Source of the DNA: Candidatus Edwardsbacteria bacterium RifOxyA12_full_54_48
GTDB lineage: Bacteria; Edwardsbacteria; AC1; EtOH8
Direction: 5' to 3'
NCBI GenBank assembly: GCA_001777915.1
Contig: MFFN01000001.1
Span: 1-64,000, forward strand
DNA length: 64,000 nucleotides
Shown piece by piece: positions 1 to 8,800 of this stretch. The position numbers were made by a program, and so were the translations under genes. The notes beneath the pieces are model-generated. The model saw nothing but the letters and a program-made list of their open reading frames with translations, had not been told where the DNA came from and ran no database searches. Within the stretch, counting starts at the first letter, position 1, and each line of letters opens with the position of its first letter.

Positions 1-927
1 GAATACGACAACGGCTGGACGCAATACGAACGGAATATTTCCTACGCTTCCGGCGGGTTGTCAAAATATCCATCGGCTTGCGTCAGACAATTATGGCCCC
101 AATCCAAACTGTACATTCTCTGGACAGAAGACTTGCCAGACGCTAAAGCCATCATTCAAAAACCGGTAAAAATCTATGCCCAGGAAATAGAGCCGGTGCC
201 GTATTATTATGCCGATCTTGGCACAGAAGAAGCTTCAGTTTATACAATACAAAAAGAAGGCGTTTTGATCTACGGCCAAACGCCGGACTTGACCGTTGAT
301 TACCATTCCACCCAGCTAAAATACTCTTTCTCCGGCCTTGATCCCGCAAGGTCATACATGCTGAAGGCCGTTTACTACCATGAAACCAGCGATCGCATTC
401 AGCAGAAGATGAAAATTGACGGCCAGCAGTTCGATGTGGCCAACCTCAAGCCCAAGGAAAAGGTCGAGTTCAAACGGTGGCTGATGCCCAAACTTTACAG
501 CGACGGGCAGATTGACATCACAATAGACAAGCAGAAGGGCGAATATGCCGTTTGCGCGGTTTTATCCATCGAGGAATACGAGAAGGACTGCGACAACACC
601 AAGGACGGCGGCGCACAGGCAACTTTAAGCGAAACAAAGATCGTTGCCCACCGCTATGAATTATTGCCGAATTCACCCAATCCCGCCAGCGGCCAAACCA
701 CCTTCAGGTATCAATTAGCCCAATCTGGCAAGACCACATTTAAGGTTTACAATACTTTGGGGCAGGCGGTAAAGACCATCGTGGACGCTTACCAACAGCC
801 GGGCGTATACAGCGTCAACTGGGACGGCAAGGATACGCAAGGCAAAAAAGTGGCTAACGGCGTTTATTTCTACCGTATAAATTCCGGCGAATTTGACGCC
901 ACCAAGAAAATGGTGATATTGAAGTAA
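1..927 (+). CDS. C-terminal part of a secreted protein with FlgD-like/T9SS-type sorting domain (5' end outside window)
   Basis: The reading frame is open from the first base, so the gene begins upstream; the TTG at 58 is only an internal codon. About the first 200 visible residues are a beta-rich region I cannot assign; a stretch around LDPARSYMLKAVYYHE looks like a carbohydrate-binding or lectin-like fold, but this is a guess. The last about 85 residues are a clear FlgD-like Ig / type IX secretion C-terminal domain, starting near LLPNSPNPASGQT, with the usual YNTLGQ, NWDGKD and GVYFYR blocks and a basic KKMVILK end. In FCB bacteria such tails direct proteins through the outer membrane. The same tail type ends the LVIVD protein at 29.5-32.6 kb. 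Confidence 0.8.
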   Translation, partial: EYDNGWTQYERNISYASGGLSKYPSACVRQLWPQSKLYILWTEDLPDAKAIIQKPVKIYAQEIEPVPYYYADLGTEEASVYTIQKEGVLIYGQTPDLTVDYHSTQLKYSFSGLDPARSYMLKAVYYHETSDRIQQKMKIDGQQFDVANLKPKEKVEFKRWLMPKLYSDGQIDITIDKQKGEYAVCAVLSIEEYEKDCDNTKDGGAQATLSETKIVAHRYELLPNSPNPASGQTTFRYQLAQSGKTTFKVYNTLGQAVKTIVDAYQQPGVYSVNWDGKDTQGKKVANGVYFYRINSGEFDATKKMVILK

Positions 928-951
928 CCAATCCAAAACTCGTTATTCAAA

Positions 952-985
952 CAAGAAAGGCCGGTTTAGTAACCGGCCTTTCTTG
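952..985 (+). terminator. Intrinsic terminator after the secreted-protein gene
   Basis: A perfect 15-bp inverted repeat (CAAGAAAGGCCGGTT / AACCGGCCTTTCTTG) with a 4-nt TAGT loop starts 25 bases after the stop codon. The T-rich right arm and TTT after it make it a plausible Rho-independent terminator. It is nearly symmetrical, so it could work on either strand. Confidence 0.75.
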
Positions 986-1040
986 TTTACCGACCGGGCG
1001 GCGTAAGCCGTAACCTCTTTTTATCGGGGGCATTTTTGTA

Positions 1041-1070
1041 TTGCAAATGGGGCTTTAAATGAGATATAAT
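1041..1070 (+). promoter_or_regulatory. Sigma-70-like promoter of yggS
   Basis: TTGCAA (1041-1046), an 18-bp spacer and a perfect TATAAT (1065-1070). Transcription would begin around 1076-1079, at or next to the ATG at 1079. No Shine-Dalgarno sequence is visible, so the message may be leaderless. Confidence 0.55.
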
Positions 1071-1078
1071 AATATGTT

Positions 1079-1768
1079 ATGCAACAAGTAGGGTATAATC
1101 TAAAGCGGCTTGGCAAAAGCATCGACGATGCTTGTCGCGGTGCCGGGCGGCGACCGGAGGATGTTACCCTGGTGGCGGTCACCAAAACCTTCCCGGCCGA
1201 GATTATCGAGCTGGCCATCGCCGCCGGGGTGGACATCATCGGGGAGAACCGGGTGCAGGAGGCTCTGGAGAAATATTCCCGCATTGGTCCCAAGGTGCAG
1301 TGGCACCTGATAGGGCATCTGCAGTCCAACAAGGCCAAAAAAGCGGTGGAGATCTTTTCCCTGATCCACTCCGTAGATTCGGTAGATTTGGCCCGGGAGG
1401 TGGGCCGGAGGGCCGGACAGATCGGCAAAAACCAGGAGGTCCTGCTGGAGATAAACACCTCCGGGGAGTCCCAGAAGTACGGGTTTCAGCCGAATGATGT
1501 TCTAACGGTTTTAAAAGAGATAAATGATATTGCGGGGCTAAAAGTGCTGGGGTTGATGACAGTGGGGCCGCTGACCGATGATGTCGACAAGATCAGAAAT
1601 TCGTTCAAGATGCTGAAAAAAATATTCGATGAGATCAGGCTTCAAGCCATGCCCAACATCGAAATGAAACACCTGTCCATGGGGATGTCGGGAGATTATC
1701 GGATGGCCATCGAGGAGGGCTCAACCATGATCCGGGTGGGCAGCGCCATCTTCGGGAGCAGGGATTGA
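1079..1768 (+). CDS. yggS: YggS/PLPBP family pyridoxal phosphate-binding protein
   Basis: 229 residues, the normal length of the PLP homeostasis protein family (YggS/ProSC). It is a single-domain TIM barrel that carries PLP without known catalysis and balances vitamin B6 and amino-acid pools. The PLP lysine is K36 in LVAVTKTFP; other family blocks are WHLIGHLQSNK, GLMTVGP and the C-terminal SMGMSGDYRMAI followed by IRVGSAIFG. The ATG at 1079 is chosen because it sits directly after a good -10 box and gives a full N-terminus. As in many bacteria, yggT and a divIVA-like gene follow, a cluster tied to cell division and envelope growth. Confidence 0.95.
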   Translation: MQQVGYNLKRLGKSIDDACRGAGRRPEDVTLVAVTKTFPAEIIELAIAAGVDIIGENRVQEALEKYSRIGPKVQWHLIGHLQSNKAKKAVEIFSLIHSVDSVDLAREVGRRAGQIGKNQEVLLEINTSGESQKYGFQPNDVLTVLKEINDIAGLKVLGLMTVGPLTDDVDKIRNSFKMLKKIFDEIRLQAMPNIEMKHLSMGMSGDYRMAIEEGSTMIRVGSAIFGSRD

Positions 1769-1773
1769 ATTTG

Positions 1774-1798
1774 CCACTGAGACACAAAGGCACAAAGG
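1774..1798 (+). repeat. Interspersed CACAAAGG-type repeat, copy 1
   Basis: The stretch CCACTGAGACACAAAGG followed by CACAAAGG lies between yggS and yggT. A close relative occurs at 4812-4837 after the pfkB gene. Both are in short intergenic gaps just after a stop codon. Function unknown. Confidence 0.45.
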
Positions 1799-1925
1799 TT
1801 TTTACGTCAAGAAAAGGCAATTGCGAACAGACGTCTAAGCCTAACAAATGAAACAATCCGGCCCATCATTTTCGGGTAAACGGGAATCTAGATAATGTAT
1901 TTTTAAAAGAAATCGAATAATCCTT

Positions 1926-2222
1926 TTGACAAATTTCATAATCGCACTGGGAAAAGCGCTGGCCCTGGCGTTGGATGTTTACATGTGGGTGATCATAATC
2001 CGGGCGCTGATCTCGTGGGTCAACCCCGATCCCTTCAATCCCATCGTCCGGCTGCTGGCCAGGCTGACCGATCCGGTATTAAGGCCCATCAGGAGGGTGA
2101 TCCCGCTGGGGAACAGCGGGCTGGACCTCTCTCCGATGCTGGCCATACTGGCCATATTCTTCATCAGGAATTTTCTGGTGGCCAGCCTGATCGAATACGG
2201 CTATCGTTTAAAAATCTATTGA
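1926..2222 (+). CDS. yggT: YggT family integral membrane protein
   Basis: 98 residues with two membrane segments (about 4-28 and 68-92) separated by a basic loop. The family blocks RALISWVNPDPFNPIVR and LTDPVLRPIRR are present. YggT proteins are small inner-membrane proteins, encoded next to yggS and division genes, with links to osmotic shock and envelope assembly; their exact role is unsettled. The start is a TTG at 1926, the only start that gives a complete first membrane segment, and no strong ribosome-binding site is visible. The gene is 18 bp upstream of the DivIVA-domain gene. Confidence 0.9.
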   Translation: MTNFIIALGKALALALDVYMWVIIIRALISWVNPDPFNPIVRLLARLTDPVLRPIRRVIPLGNSGLDLSPMLAILAIFFIRNFLVASLIEYGYRLKIY

Positions 2223-2240
2223 AATTAAGGAGGAGTCGCC

Positions 2241-2972
2241 ATGAAACTGACCCCCTTGGATATAAGAAAACAGACCTTCAAGAAGAAGCCCATGGGCGGG
2301 CTGGACCCGGCCGAGGTGCAGGCCTTCCTGGAGATGGTGGCCGGAGAGTTCGAAGAACTGATCCGGGAGAACACCAGCCTGGCCGAGAGGATGCAGGGGC
2401 TGGACGGCAAGATAGACGATTACCGCCGGATGGAGAAGACCCTGCAGGACACCCTGATGTCGGCCCAGAAGACCTCGGACGAACTGCGGGACAACGCCGA
2501 GCGGCGGGGCGAACTGTTCATCAAAGAGGCCCAGTTCAAGGCCGACCAGATCATCGGAGAGGCCCGGGCCCGGCTGATGGATTTGCAGCGCCAGATAGCC
2601 GACCTTAAGAACGTTCGCAGCAGCTACCTGGCCAAGCTGCGCAGCCTGGTGGATTCGCATCTGGAAATGCTGCAGACCCAGGAGATGGATTCGGGCATCA
2701 GGATCCAGACCAATATATTCTCGGCCATGAAGAAGGAAGAGCGGGCCGGGAGCCAGCCGCCGGAGCAGCCCCAGCCGGAGATCTCCCAAGATGAGCCCAG
2801 CTTGGCCGATATGAAGAAGATGCTGAGCACCTTGATGAGCACCGCCAAGATCCGCGAGTCCGATGAAATTCCGGCGGCCGAGTCCGAGAAGGACGACCTG
2901 CCGCCGCTGATCAACGACGGGCCGGAGTCCCCAGGAGAGATCGATCACAGCGACAGAGAGGAAGCGAAATGA
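2241..2972 (+). CDS. DivIVA domain-containing protein
   Basis: 243 residues. The N-terminus (MKLTPLDIRKQTFKKKPMGG then LDPAEVQAFLEMVAGEFEEL) is a DivIVA-type membrane-curvature-binding domain with its coiled-coil start. Residues about 40-155 are coiled coil, and the last about 80 are acidic, Pro/Glu-rich and probably disordered. DivIVA proteins scaffold at negatively curved membrane and recruit division or envelope factors. A strong AAGGAGG (2227-2233) precedes the ATG. The stop overlaps the next start (ATGA), so it is translationally coupled to the phosphorylase gene. The role is inferred from the family; partners are not evident. Confidence 0.88.
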   Translation: MKLTPLDIRKQTFKKKPMGGLDPAEVQAFLEMVAGEFEELIRENTSLAERMQGLDGKIDDYRRMEKTLQDTLMSAQKTSDELRDNAERRGELFIKEAQFKADQIIGEARARLMDLQRQIADLKNVRSSYLAKLRSLVDSHLEMLQTQEMDSGIRIQTNIFSAMKKEERAGSQPPEQPQPEISQDEPSLADMKKMLSTLMSTAKIRESDEIPAAESEKDDLPPLINDGPESPGEIDHSDREEAK

Positions 2973-3793
2973 GCGATATGATCAAGATGATAGGCCAGGC
3001 GGCCGATCACATAAAAGGCAAAACCAGGATCAGCCCCAGGATCGGCATCATCCTGGGCACCGGCCTGGGCGGGCTGGTCAAGGAGATAGACATCCAGGAT
3101 ACCATCCCCTATCAGGAGATCCCCCATTTTCCGGTGTCCACCGTGGAGAGCCACGCCGGCAAGCTGATATTCGGGCATCTCTCGGGAAAACCGGTGATGG
3201 CCATGCAGGGCCGCTTCCATTACTATGAGGGCTACAACATGCAGCAGGTGACCTTCCCGGTGCGGGTGATGAAGGCCCTGGGGGTGGAGATCATGATTGT
3301 CTCCAATGCCTGCGGCGGGGTCAATCCGGCCCACCAGGCCGGCGACATCATGCTGATCTCGGACCATATCAACCTGATGGGGGACCATCCCCTGATCGGC
3401 CAAAATTTCAACCAGCTGGGCCCCAGATTTCCCGACATGTACAACCTCTACGATATGGACCTGCAGAAGCTGGCCGAGCAGACCGCCCTGGAGGAAAAGA
3501 TCAAACTGCAGAAAGGCGTCTACCTGGCGCTGACCGGCCCCACCCTGGAGACCGGGGCCGAATACCGGATGGTCCGCCTGCTGGGGGCCGACGTGGTGGG
3601 GATGTCCACGGTGCCGGAGGTGATAGTGGCCCGCCATTCGGGAATGAAGGTGATGGGTTTTTCCATCATCACCGACATGGGCTTTCCCGAGGCCATGAGA
3701 TCGGTCAGCCTGGAGGAGGTCATAGCGGTGGCCGGCCAGGCCGAGAAAAAGTTCGTACAGCTGGTCAAGAGCGTGATGGCTAAAATAAAGTGA
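2969..3793 (+). CDS. Purine nucleoside phosphorylase
   Basis: 274 residues of the trimeric (mammalian-type) purine nucleoside phosphorylase family, which cleaves guanosine/inosine with phosphate to base and ribose-1-phosphate. Visible motifs are the phosphate loop GTGLGGLV (about 29-36), STVESHAGK, GRFHYYEGY, SNACGGVNP, the base-binding TGPTLETGAEYRM and GMSTVPEVIVARH. Length is typical. The start overlaps the preceding stop by ATGA. The PfkB kinase that follows 90 bp later could act on a sugar or nucleoside from the same salvage route. Confidence 0.95.
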   Translation: MSDMIKMIGQAADHIKGKTRISPRIGIILGTGLGGLVKEIDIQDTIPYQEIPHFPVSTVESHAGKLIFGHLSGKPVMAMQGRFHYYEGYNMQQVTFPVRVMKALGVEIMIVSNACGGVNPAHQAGDIMLISDHINLMGDHPLIGQNFNQLGPRFPDMYNLYDMDLQKLAEQTALEEKIKLQKGVYLALTGPTLETGAEYRMVRLLGADVVGMSTVPEVIVARHSGMKVMGFSIITDMGFPEAMRSVSLEEVIAVAGQAEKKFVQLVKSVMAKIK

Positions 3794-3801
3794 TGTCGCA
3801 T

Positions 3802-3841
3802 CGGTTTGAGCTGTTTGAAAAGTGAGAAACAGCTCGAACCG
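3802..3841 (+). repeat. Intergenic hairpin (CGGTTTGAGCTGTTT / AAACAGCTCGAACCG)
   Basis: A 15-bp arm with one mismatch and a 10-nt loop lies between the phosphorylase and kinase genes. There is no T-run after it, so it is a weak terminator candidate; it may be a palindromic repeat. Confidence 0.45.
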
Positions 3842-3882
3842 TTTCAAACCATTAAACTTATAAACTATAGTGAGACTTTGTC

Positions 3883-4797
3883 ATGCCTATGTTAGTGGTC
3901 GGTTCCATCGCATTGGATTCCGTCAAAACACCCTTCGGGGAGACCAAGGAGGCCCTGGGGGGAAGCGCCCTCTATTTTTCCTCGGCCGCCAGTTTTTTCA
4001 CCCAGGTCAGCTTGGTGGGGGTGGTGGGGGAGGATTTCCCAAAAGATAATATCGAGTTTCTGGCCAAGCGGGGGGTCGATCTCTCCGGGCTGGAAGTGGT
4101 GCCGGGCAAGACCTTCCGCTGGGCGGGTTCCTACCAATACGATATGAACGAGGCCAAGACCCATGCCACCGACCTGAACGTCTTCGAGGGATTCCGGCCC
4201 AAGCTGAAGCCGGAGCATGAAAATGCCGAATTTCTCTTTCTGGCCAATATCGACCCGGTGCTGCAACAGGACGTCATCTCCAAGGTCAAGGGACCGAAAG
4301 CCATCGGCTGCGACACCATGAACTTCTGGATAAGCGGCAAGAAGGACGAACTGTTGAAGACCATCAAAAAAGTGGATATCATGTTCATCAATGACGCCGA
4401 GGCCCGGCAGCTGGCCGGGGTGCCCAACCTGATAAAGGCGGCCAAGGCCATCAGAGCCATGGGCCCCAAGATCCTGGTGATAAAAAAAGGCGAGCACGGG
4501 GCCATTCTGCTGACAGATGATACGGCCTTCACCGTGCCGGCCTATCCCCTGGAGGACGTGTTCGATCCCACCGGTGCGGGCGATTCCTTCGCCGGCGGGT
4601 TCATGGGATATCTGTCATCCAAGGGAGAGATAAACGACCGAAACCTCCGCCGGGCCATGATCTACGGCAGCGTGATGGCCTCCTTCAACGTGGAGAGCTT
4701 CTCCATGGATCGGCTGAAGACATTGACCAGGGAGGAGATCGAAAAACGCTTCCAGGAGTTCAAGAAACTGTCGCATTTCGAGGAATGCGAGGTTTGA
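3883..4797 (+). CDS. PfkB family sugar/nucleoside kinase
   Basis: 304 residues of the ribokinase/PfkB fold. The N-terminus MLVVGSIALDSVKTPFG with GGSALYFSSAASFF is the substrate side; DPTGAGDSFAGGFMGYL (about 226-242) carries the anion hole and the catalytic aspartate of GAGD. The C-terminus YGSVMASFNVESF is typical of a subgroup common in anaerobes whose substrate is usually left open. Next to a purine nucleoside phosphorylase, a ribose, ribose-phosphate or nucleoside substrate is plausible but not shown. The start has only a weak ribosome-binding site. Confidence 0.88.
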   Translation: MPMLVVGSIALDSVKTPFGETKEALGGSALYFSSAASFFTQVSLVGVVGEDFPKDNIEFLAKRGVDLSGLEVVPGKTFRWAGSYQYDMNEAKTHATDLNVFEGFRPKLKPEHENAEFLFLANIDPVLQQDVISKVKGPKAIGCDTMNFWISGKKDELLKTIKKVDIMFINDAEARQLAGVPNLIKAAKAIRAMGPKILVIKKGEHGAILLTDDTAFTVPAYPLEDVFDPTGAGDSFAGGFMGYLSSKGEINDRNLRRAMIYGSVMASFNVESFSMDRLKTLTREEIEKRFQEFKKLSHFEECEV

Positions 4798-4811
4798 AGC
4801 TGAGATTTTAA

Positions 4812-4837
4812 CCACAAAGGCACTAAGGCACAAAGGT
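4812..4837 (+). repeat. Interspersed CACAAAGG-type repeat, copy 2
   Basis: The stretch CCACAAAGGCACTAAGG followed by CACAAAGGTT lies just after the kinase gene and is related to the copy at 1774-1798. Unknown function; probably a dispersed non-coding repeat of this genome. Confidence 0.45.
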
Positions 4838-4943
4838 TCCATTAAAGTATTTGTAAAAGATCCAATACTCTACGTTAGTAAGATAATCGGAAGTGTATCT
4901 TGTATCATATAAACCGGATGTTAATCGAAATGGGGGAAGGGTA

Positions 4944-5822
4944 ATGAAAAAAACTCTGATGTCGGCAATAATTTTGATCATGACAGCATCGGTCGTTCTG
5001 GCACAGACCGCCAATAAAACCGCGGTGGCGGTGATGCCGCTGCGCGGTTCGGACATCTCCGAGACCGAATCCAAGTTCCTGACCGAGCGCCTGACCATCG
5101 AACTGCAGAGGACCGACAGCTTCGACGTGCTGGAGCGGGACAAGATGGATGAGATCCTCAAGGAGCAGGGTTTCCAGCAGACCGGGGCCTGCGACGAGAC
5201 CGCCTGCCTGGTGGAGGCCGGAAGGCTGCTGCCGGTGCAGAAGATGGTCGGCGGTTCGGCCGGCAAGGTGGGCAACATCTACTCGGCCCAGGTCCGGCTG
5301 ATAGATCTCAAGACCGGCAAGGTGGAAAAAACAGCCACCAGGGATTATCAGGGTCAGCTGGATTTCCTGCTGACCGCCGGCATGCGGGAATCGGCCGAGG
5401 AACTGGCCGGGATACTCAAGCCCCAGGAGAAGGTCCCGGTCCAGCAGCAGATGAACCAGCAGACCGAGACCATGATGCGGGGCTTCATGGAGGCACAGTA
5501 CGAGGACAAATCCAAATCGAAGGGTTGGGCTATCTTTTGGTCGGTGATCCCAGGTTGCGGCAACTTTTACGCCAAAAATTACAAAGCGGGGGTGCTTTTC
5601 CTGACGGCCGGGCTGATGACCCAAAGTTTATGGGTTGAGAAACAGGACGAATCGAAAAAGACTTGGGGGTTTATCCATTTGGGCGTCAGGGTGACCGACT
5701 GCGTGGTGGCGGTGAAAAGCGTAAGCAGTTATAATGCCAACCTTCGTAAAAAACTGGGCCTGAGCTTTCAGGTCACGCCTTTCGATAAACGCCCGGCGTT
5801 GGCGTTAAGCAAAGAATTCTAA
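4944..5822 (+). CDS. Exported CsgG/LpoB-like protein with C-terminal membrane segments
   Basis: 292 residues. The ATG at 4944 is preferred over an in-frame ATG at 4893 because it follows a GGAAGGG-type ribosome site and opens a clean signal peptide (MKKTLMSAIILIMTASVVLA, cut near LAQ). Residues about 25-150 match the CsgG-like fold of outer-membrane lipoprotein assembly factors (VAVMPLRG, FDVLERDKMDEILKEQGFQQ, then GRLLPVQKMVGGSAG). After a Gln-rich linker the C-terminus has one or two hydrophobic helices (WAIFWSVIPGCGNFYAKNY and a following one), like small membrane domains attached to envelope proteins. There is no lipobox cysteine, so it is not a classical lipoprotein. Its target is unknown. 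Confidence 0.75.
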   Translation: MKKTLMSAIILIMTASVVLAQTANKTAVAVMPLRGSDISETESKFLTERLTIELQRTDSFDVLERDKMDEILKEQGFQQTGACDETACLVEAGRLLPVQKMVGGSAGKVGNIYSAQVRLIDLKTGKVEKTATRDYQGQLDFLLTAGMRESAEELAGILKPQEKVPVQQQMNQQTETMMRGFMEAQYEDKSKSKGWAIFWSVIPGCGNFYAKNYKAGVLFLTAGLMTQSLWVEKQDESKKTWGFIHLGVRVTDCVVAVKSVSSYNANLRKKLGLSFQVTPFDKRPALALSKEF

Positions 5823-5871
5823 ATTCAGATGACACAAATATAACCCTCAGTATCACTCAACAAGGCAGACA

Positions 5872-8800
5872 ATGTACCAAAGCGTTCCCCAAAATCTGGA
5901 CTTTCCCGAACTGGAAAAACGGATACAAAAGTTCTGGGAAGACAACAGGACCTTCGAAAAGCTGGCGGCCCGCAATCGGGGTTCGGCTCAAAAATTCCGT
6001 TTCATTGACGGGCCGATCACCGCCAACAATCCCATGGGGGTGCATCACGCCTGGGGCCGCACCTACAAGGACCTGTACCACCGCTACAAGGCCATGCAGG
6101 GCTATGATGCCCGCTATCAGAACGGCTTCGACTGCCAGGGTCTGTGGGTGGAGGTGGAGGTGGAAAAAGAGCTGGGCTTCAAGTCCAAGAAGGACATCGA
6201 AACCTACGGCATAGATAGGTTCGTGGAGAAATGCAAGGAGCGGGTTGACAAGTTCTCCCAGGTCCAGACCGAGCAGTCCAGGCGGCTGGGCTACTGGATG
6301 GACTGGGACAACTCCTATTTCACCATGGCCCCGGACAACAACTACGCCATCTGGCATTTTCTGAAAAAATGCCACGACCAGGGGTGGATCTACCGGGGCA
6401 CCGATGTGATGCCCTGGTGCACCCGCTGCGGCATCGCCCTCTCGGACATGGAGATCGCCACCGAGGGCTACCAGGAGATGACCCACAAGAGCGTCTACAT
6501 CCGGCTGCCCATCCAGGGCCGCGCTAAGGAATATCTGCTGGTCTGGACCACCACCCCCTGGACATTGACCTCCAACACCGCGGTGGCGGTGCATCCCGAC
6601 TTCATCTATCTCAAAGTGCGCCAGGAGGGCAATGTCTATTACCTGGCCAAGGGCCGCAAGGAGGTCCTGAAAAATGATTACCAGATCCTAAGCGAATTGC
6701 CAGGCCGGGAGTTGGTGGGCCTTAAATATGAAGGGCCGTTCGATCACCTGCCGGCCCAGAAGGGCATCGAGCACCGCACCGTGGCCTGGAAGGAAGTGAC
6801 CGAAGAGGACGGCACCGGAATGGTGCACATCGCCCCGGGCTGCGGCAAGGAGGACTTTGCCCTCTCCAAGATCGAAAACCTGAAAGTAGTGGCTCCCCTA
6901 GACGAGGCCGGTGTCTATCTGCCAGGCTTCGACTGGCTGACCGGCCAGAACGTCGGCCAAGCGGCCGAGGCCATCGTCGAGGACCTGAAGAAACGGGGGG
7001 TGCTGTACTACGCCCACAAGTTCACCCACCGCTATCCCGAATGCTGGCGCTGCCACTCGGAGCTGGTGTTCCGCCTGGTGGACGAATGGTTCATCAGCAT
7101 GGGCCCGGTCTACGACAAACCCTACGGCCAGGTGACGGCCGAGGAGAAAAACAAAAGCCTGCGCTACCGGATCATGGATTCGGTCAAAACCGCCCGCTGG
7201 ATCCCGGACTACGGCCTGGACCGGGAGCTGGACTGGCTGAAGAACATGGGCGACTGGTGCATCTCAAAAAAACGCTACTGGGGGCTGGCCCTGCCCATCT
7301 TCCAATGCACCTGCGGTAGTTTCGAGGTGGTTGGCGGTTACCAGGACCTGAAGACCCGGGCCGCCTCCGGCTGGGATAAGTTCGACGGCCATACCCCGCA
7401 CCGGCCCTGGGTGGACCAGGTCAGGGTAAAATGCTCCAAGTGCGGGAAGGACGCCTCGCGCATCCACGATGTGGGCAATCCCTGGCTGGACGCCGGGATC
7501 GTGATGTTCTCCACGGTGATGCCGCCGGAGAAGTGCTACACCCCCGACAAGGACAGATCGGGAAAGTATCGCTACGATCCCTCCCAGGCCTATCCCGCCA
7601 ACCGGGAGTACTGGCAGCAGTGGTTCCCGGCCGAATTCATCACCGAGAGCCTGCAGGGCCAGTTCCGCAACTGGTTCTATGCCATTCTGACCATGAGCAC
7701 CGTGCTGGAGGGAAGGGCGCCTTTCCAATGCCTGTTGGGCCACGCCCAGGTCAAGGACGAGAAGGGCGATGACATGCACAAGTCGGCCGGCAACTCCATC
7801 CCCTTCGACGAGGCGGCCGGAAAGATCGGGGCCGACCTGATGCGCTGGGTGTTCTGCTGCCAGAACCCGGTGATCAACCTGAATTTCGGCTACCACATGG
7901 CCACCGAGTTCAAACGCAAACTGCTGACCCTGCACAACGTCTATTCCTTCTACATCACCTACGCCAAGCTGGATGGGTTCGTTCCCCGGGGTAAAAGCCT
8001 GGACAAATGCCAGCTGACACTGCTGGACCGCTGGATCCTCTCCGAACTCAACCTGCTGGTCAGGGAAGCCCGCCAGAAGCTGGACCAATACGATGCGGCC
8101 TCTGTCTGCAAGCGACTGGAAGCCTTCACCGAGGACCTCTCCACCTGGTATGTGCGGCGGTCCCGGCGCCGGTTCTGGAAATCTGAATCCGACTCCGACA
8201 AGGAGGCCGCCTATCTGACGCTGTACACCTGCCTGGAGACCATGATAAGACTGATGGCGCCCATCATGCCGTTCTGGGCCGAGGAGATGTACCAGAACCT
8301 GGTAAGGTCAGCCGATGCCTCCGCCCCGGAGAGCGTCCATCTGGCGCAATACCCGGAGGCAAACGAAAAATTCATCGATCAACAGTTGTCTCAGGAGATG
8401 GCTTTGGTGCGCAAAGCTGTATCTCTAGGTCACGCCGCCCGCAAAGACTCTAAGCTCAAGGTCCGCCAGCCACTGGCCCGTTTGCTCTATAAAGGCGAAA
8501 AACAGAAGGATTGGACGGTCGTTGAGAAATATCAGGATATAATCAAGGATGAGGTGAACGTCAAAACTGTGGAAGCCATCGATGATCCGGAAAAGCTGAT
8601 CCAATACAGGGCAAAAGGGCTGGTCTCGAAGCTTGGTCCTAGATATAAAAATCTGGCGGGCATTGTCAAAGACAAGGTGCCAGGCATGACCAGCGAACAG
8701 GTCAAGCAGCTCATGCAGGATGGTAAATATACATTAGAGACGGCTTCAATGCCGGTGGAAGTATTTATCGAGGATATGGAAATAACGACCGAGTCAAAGC

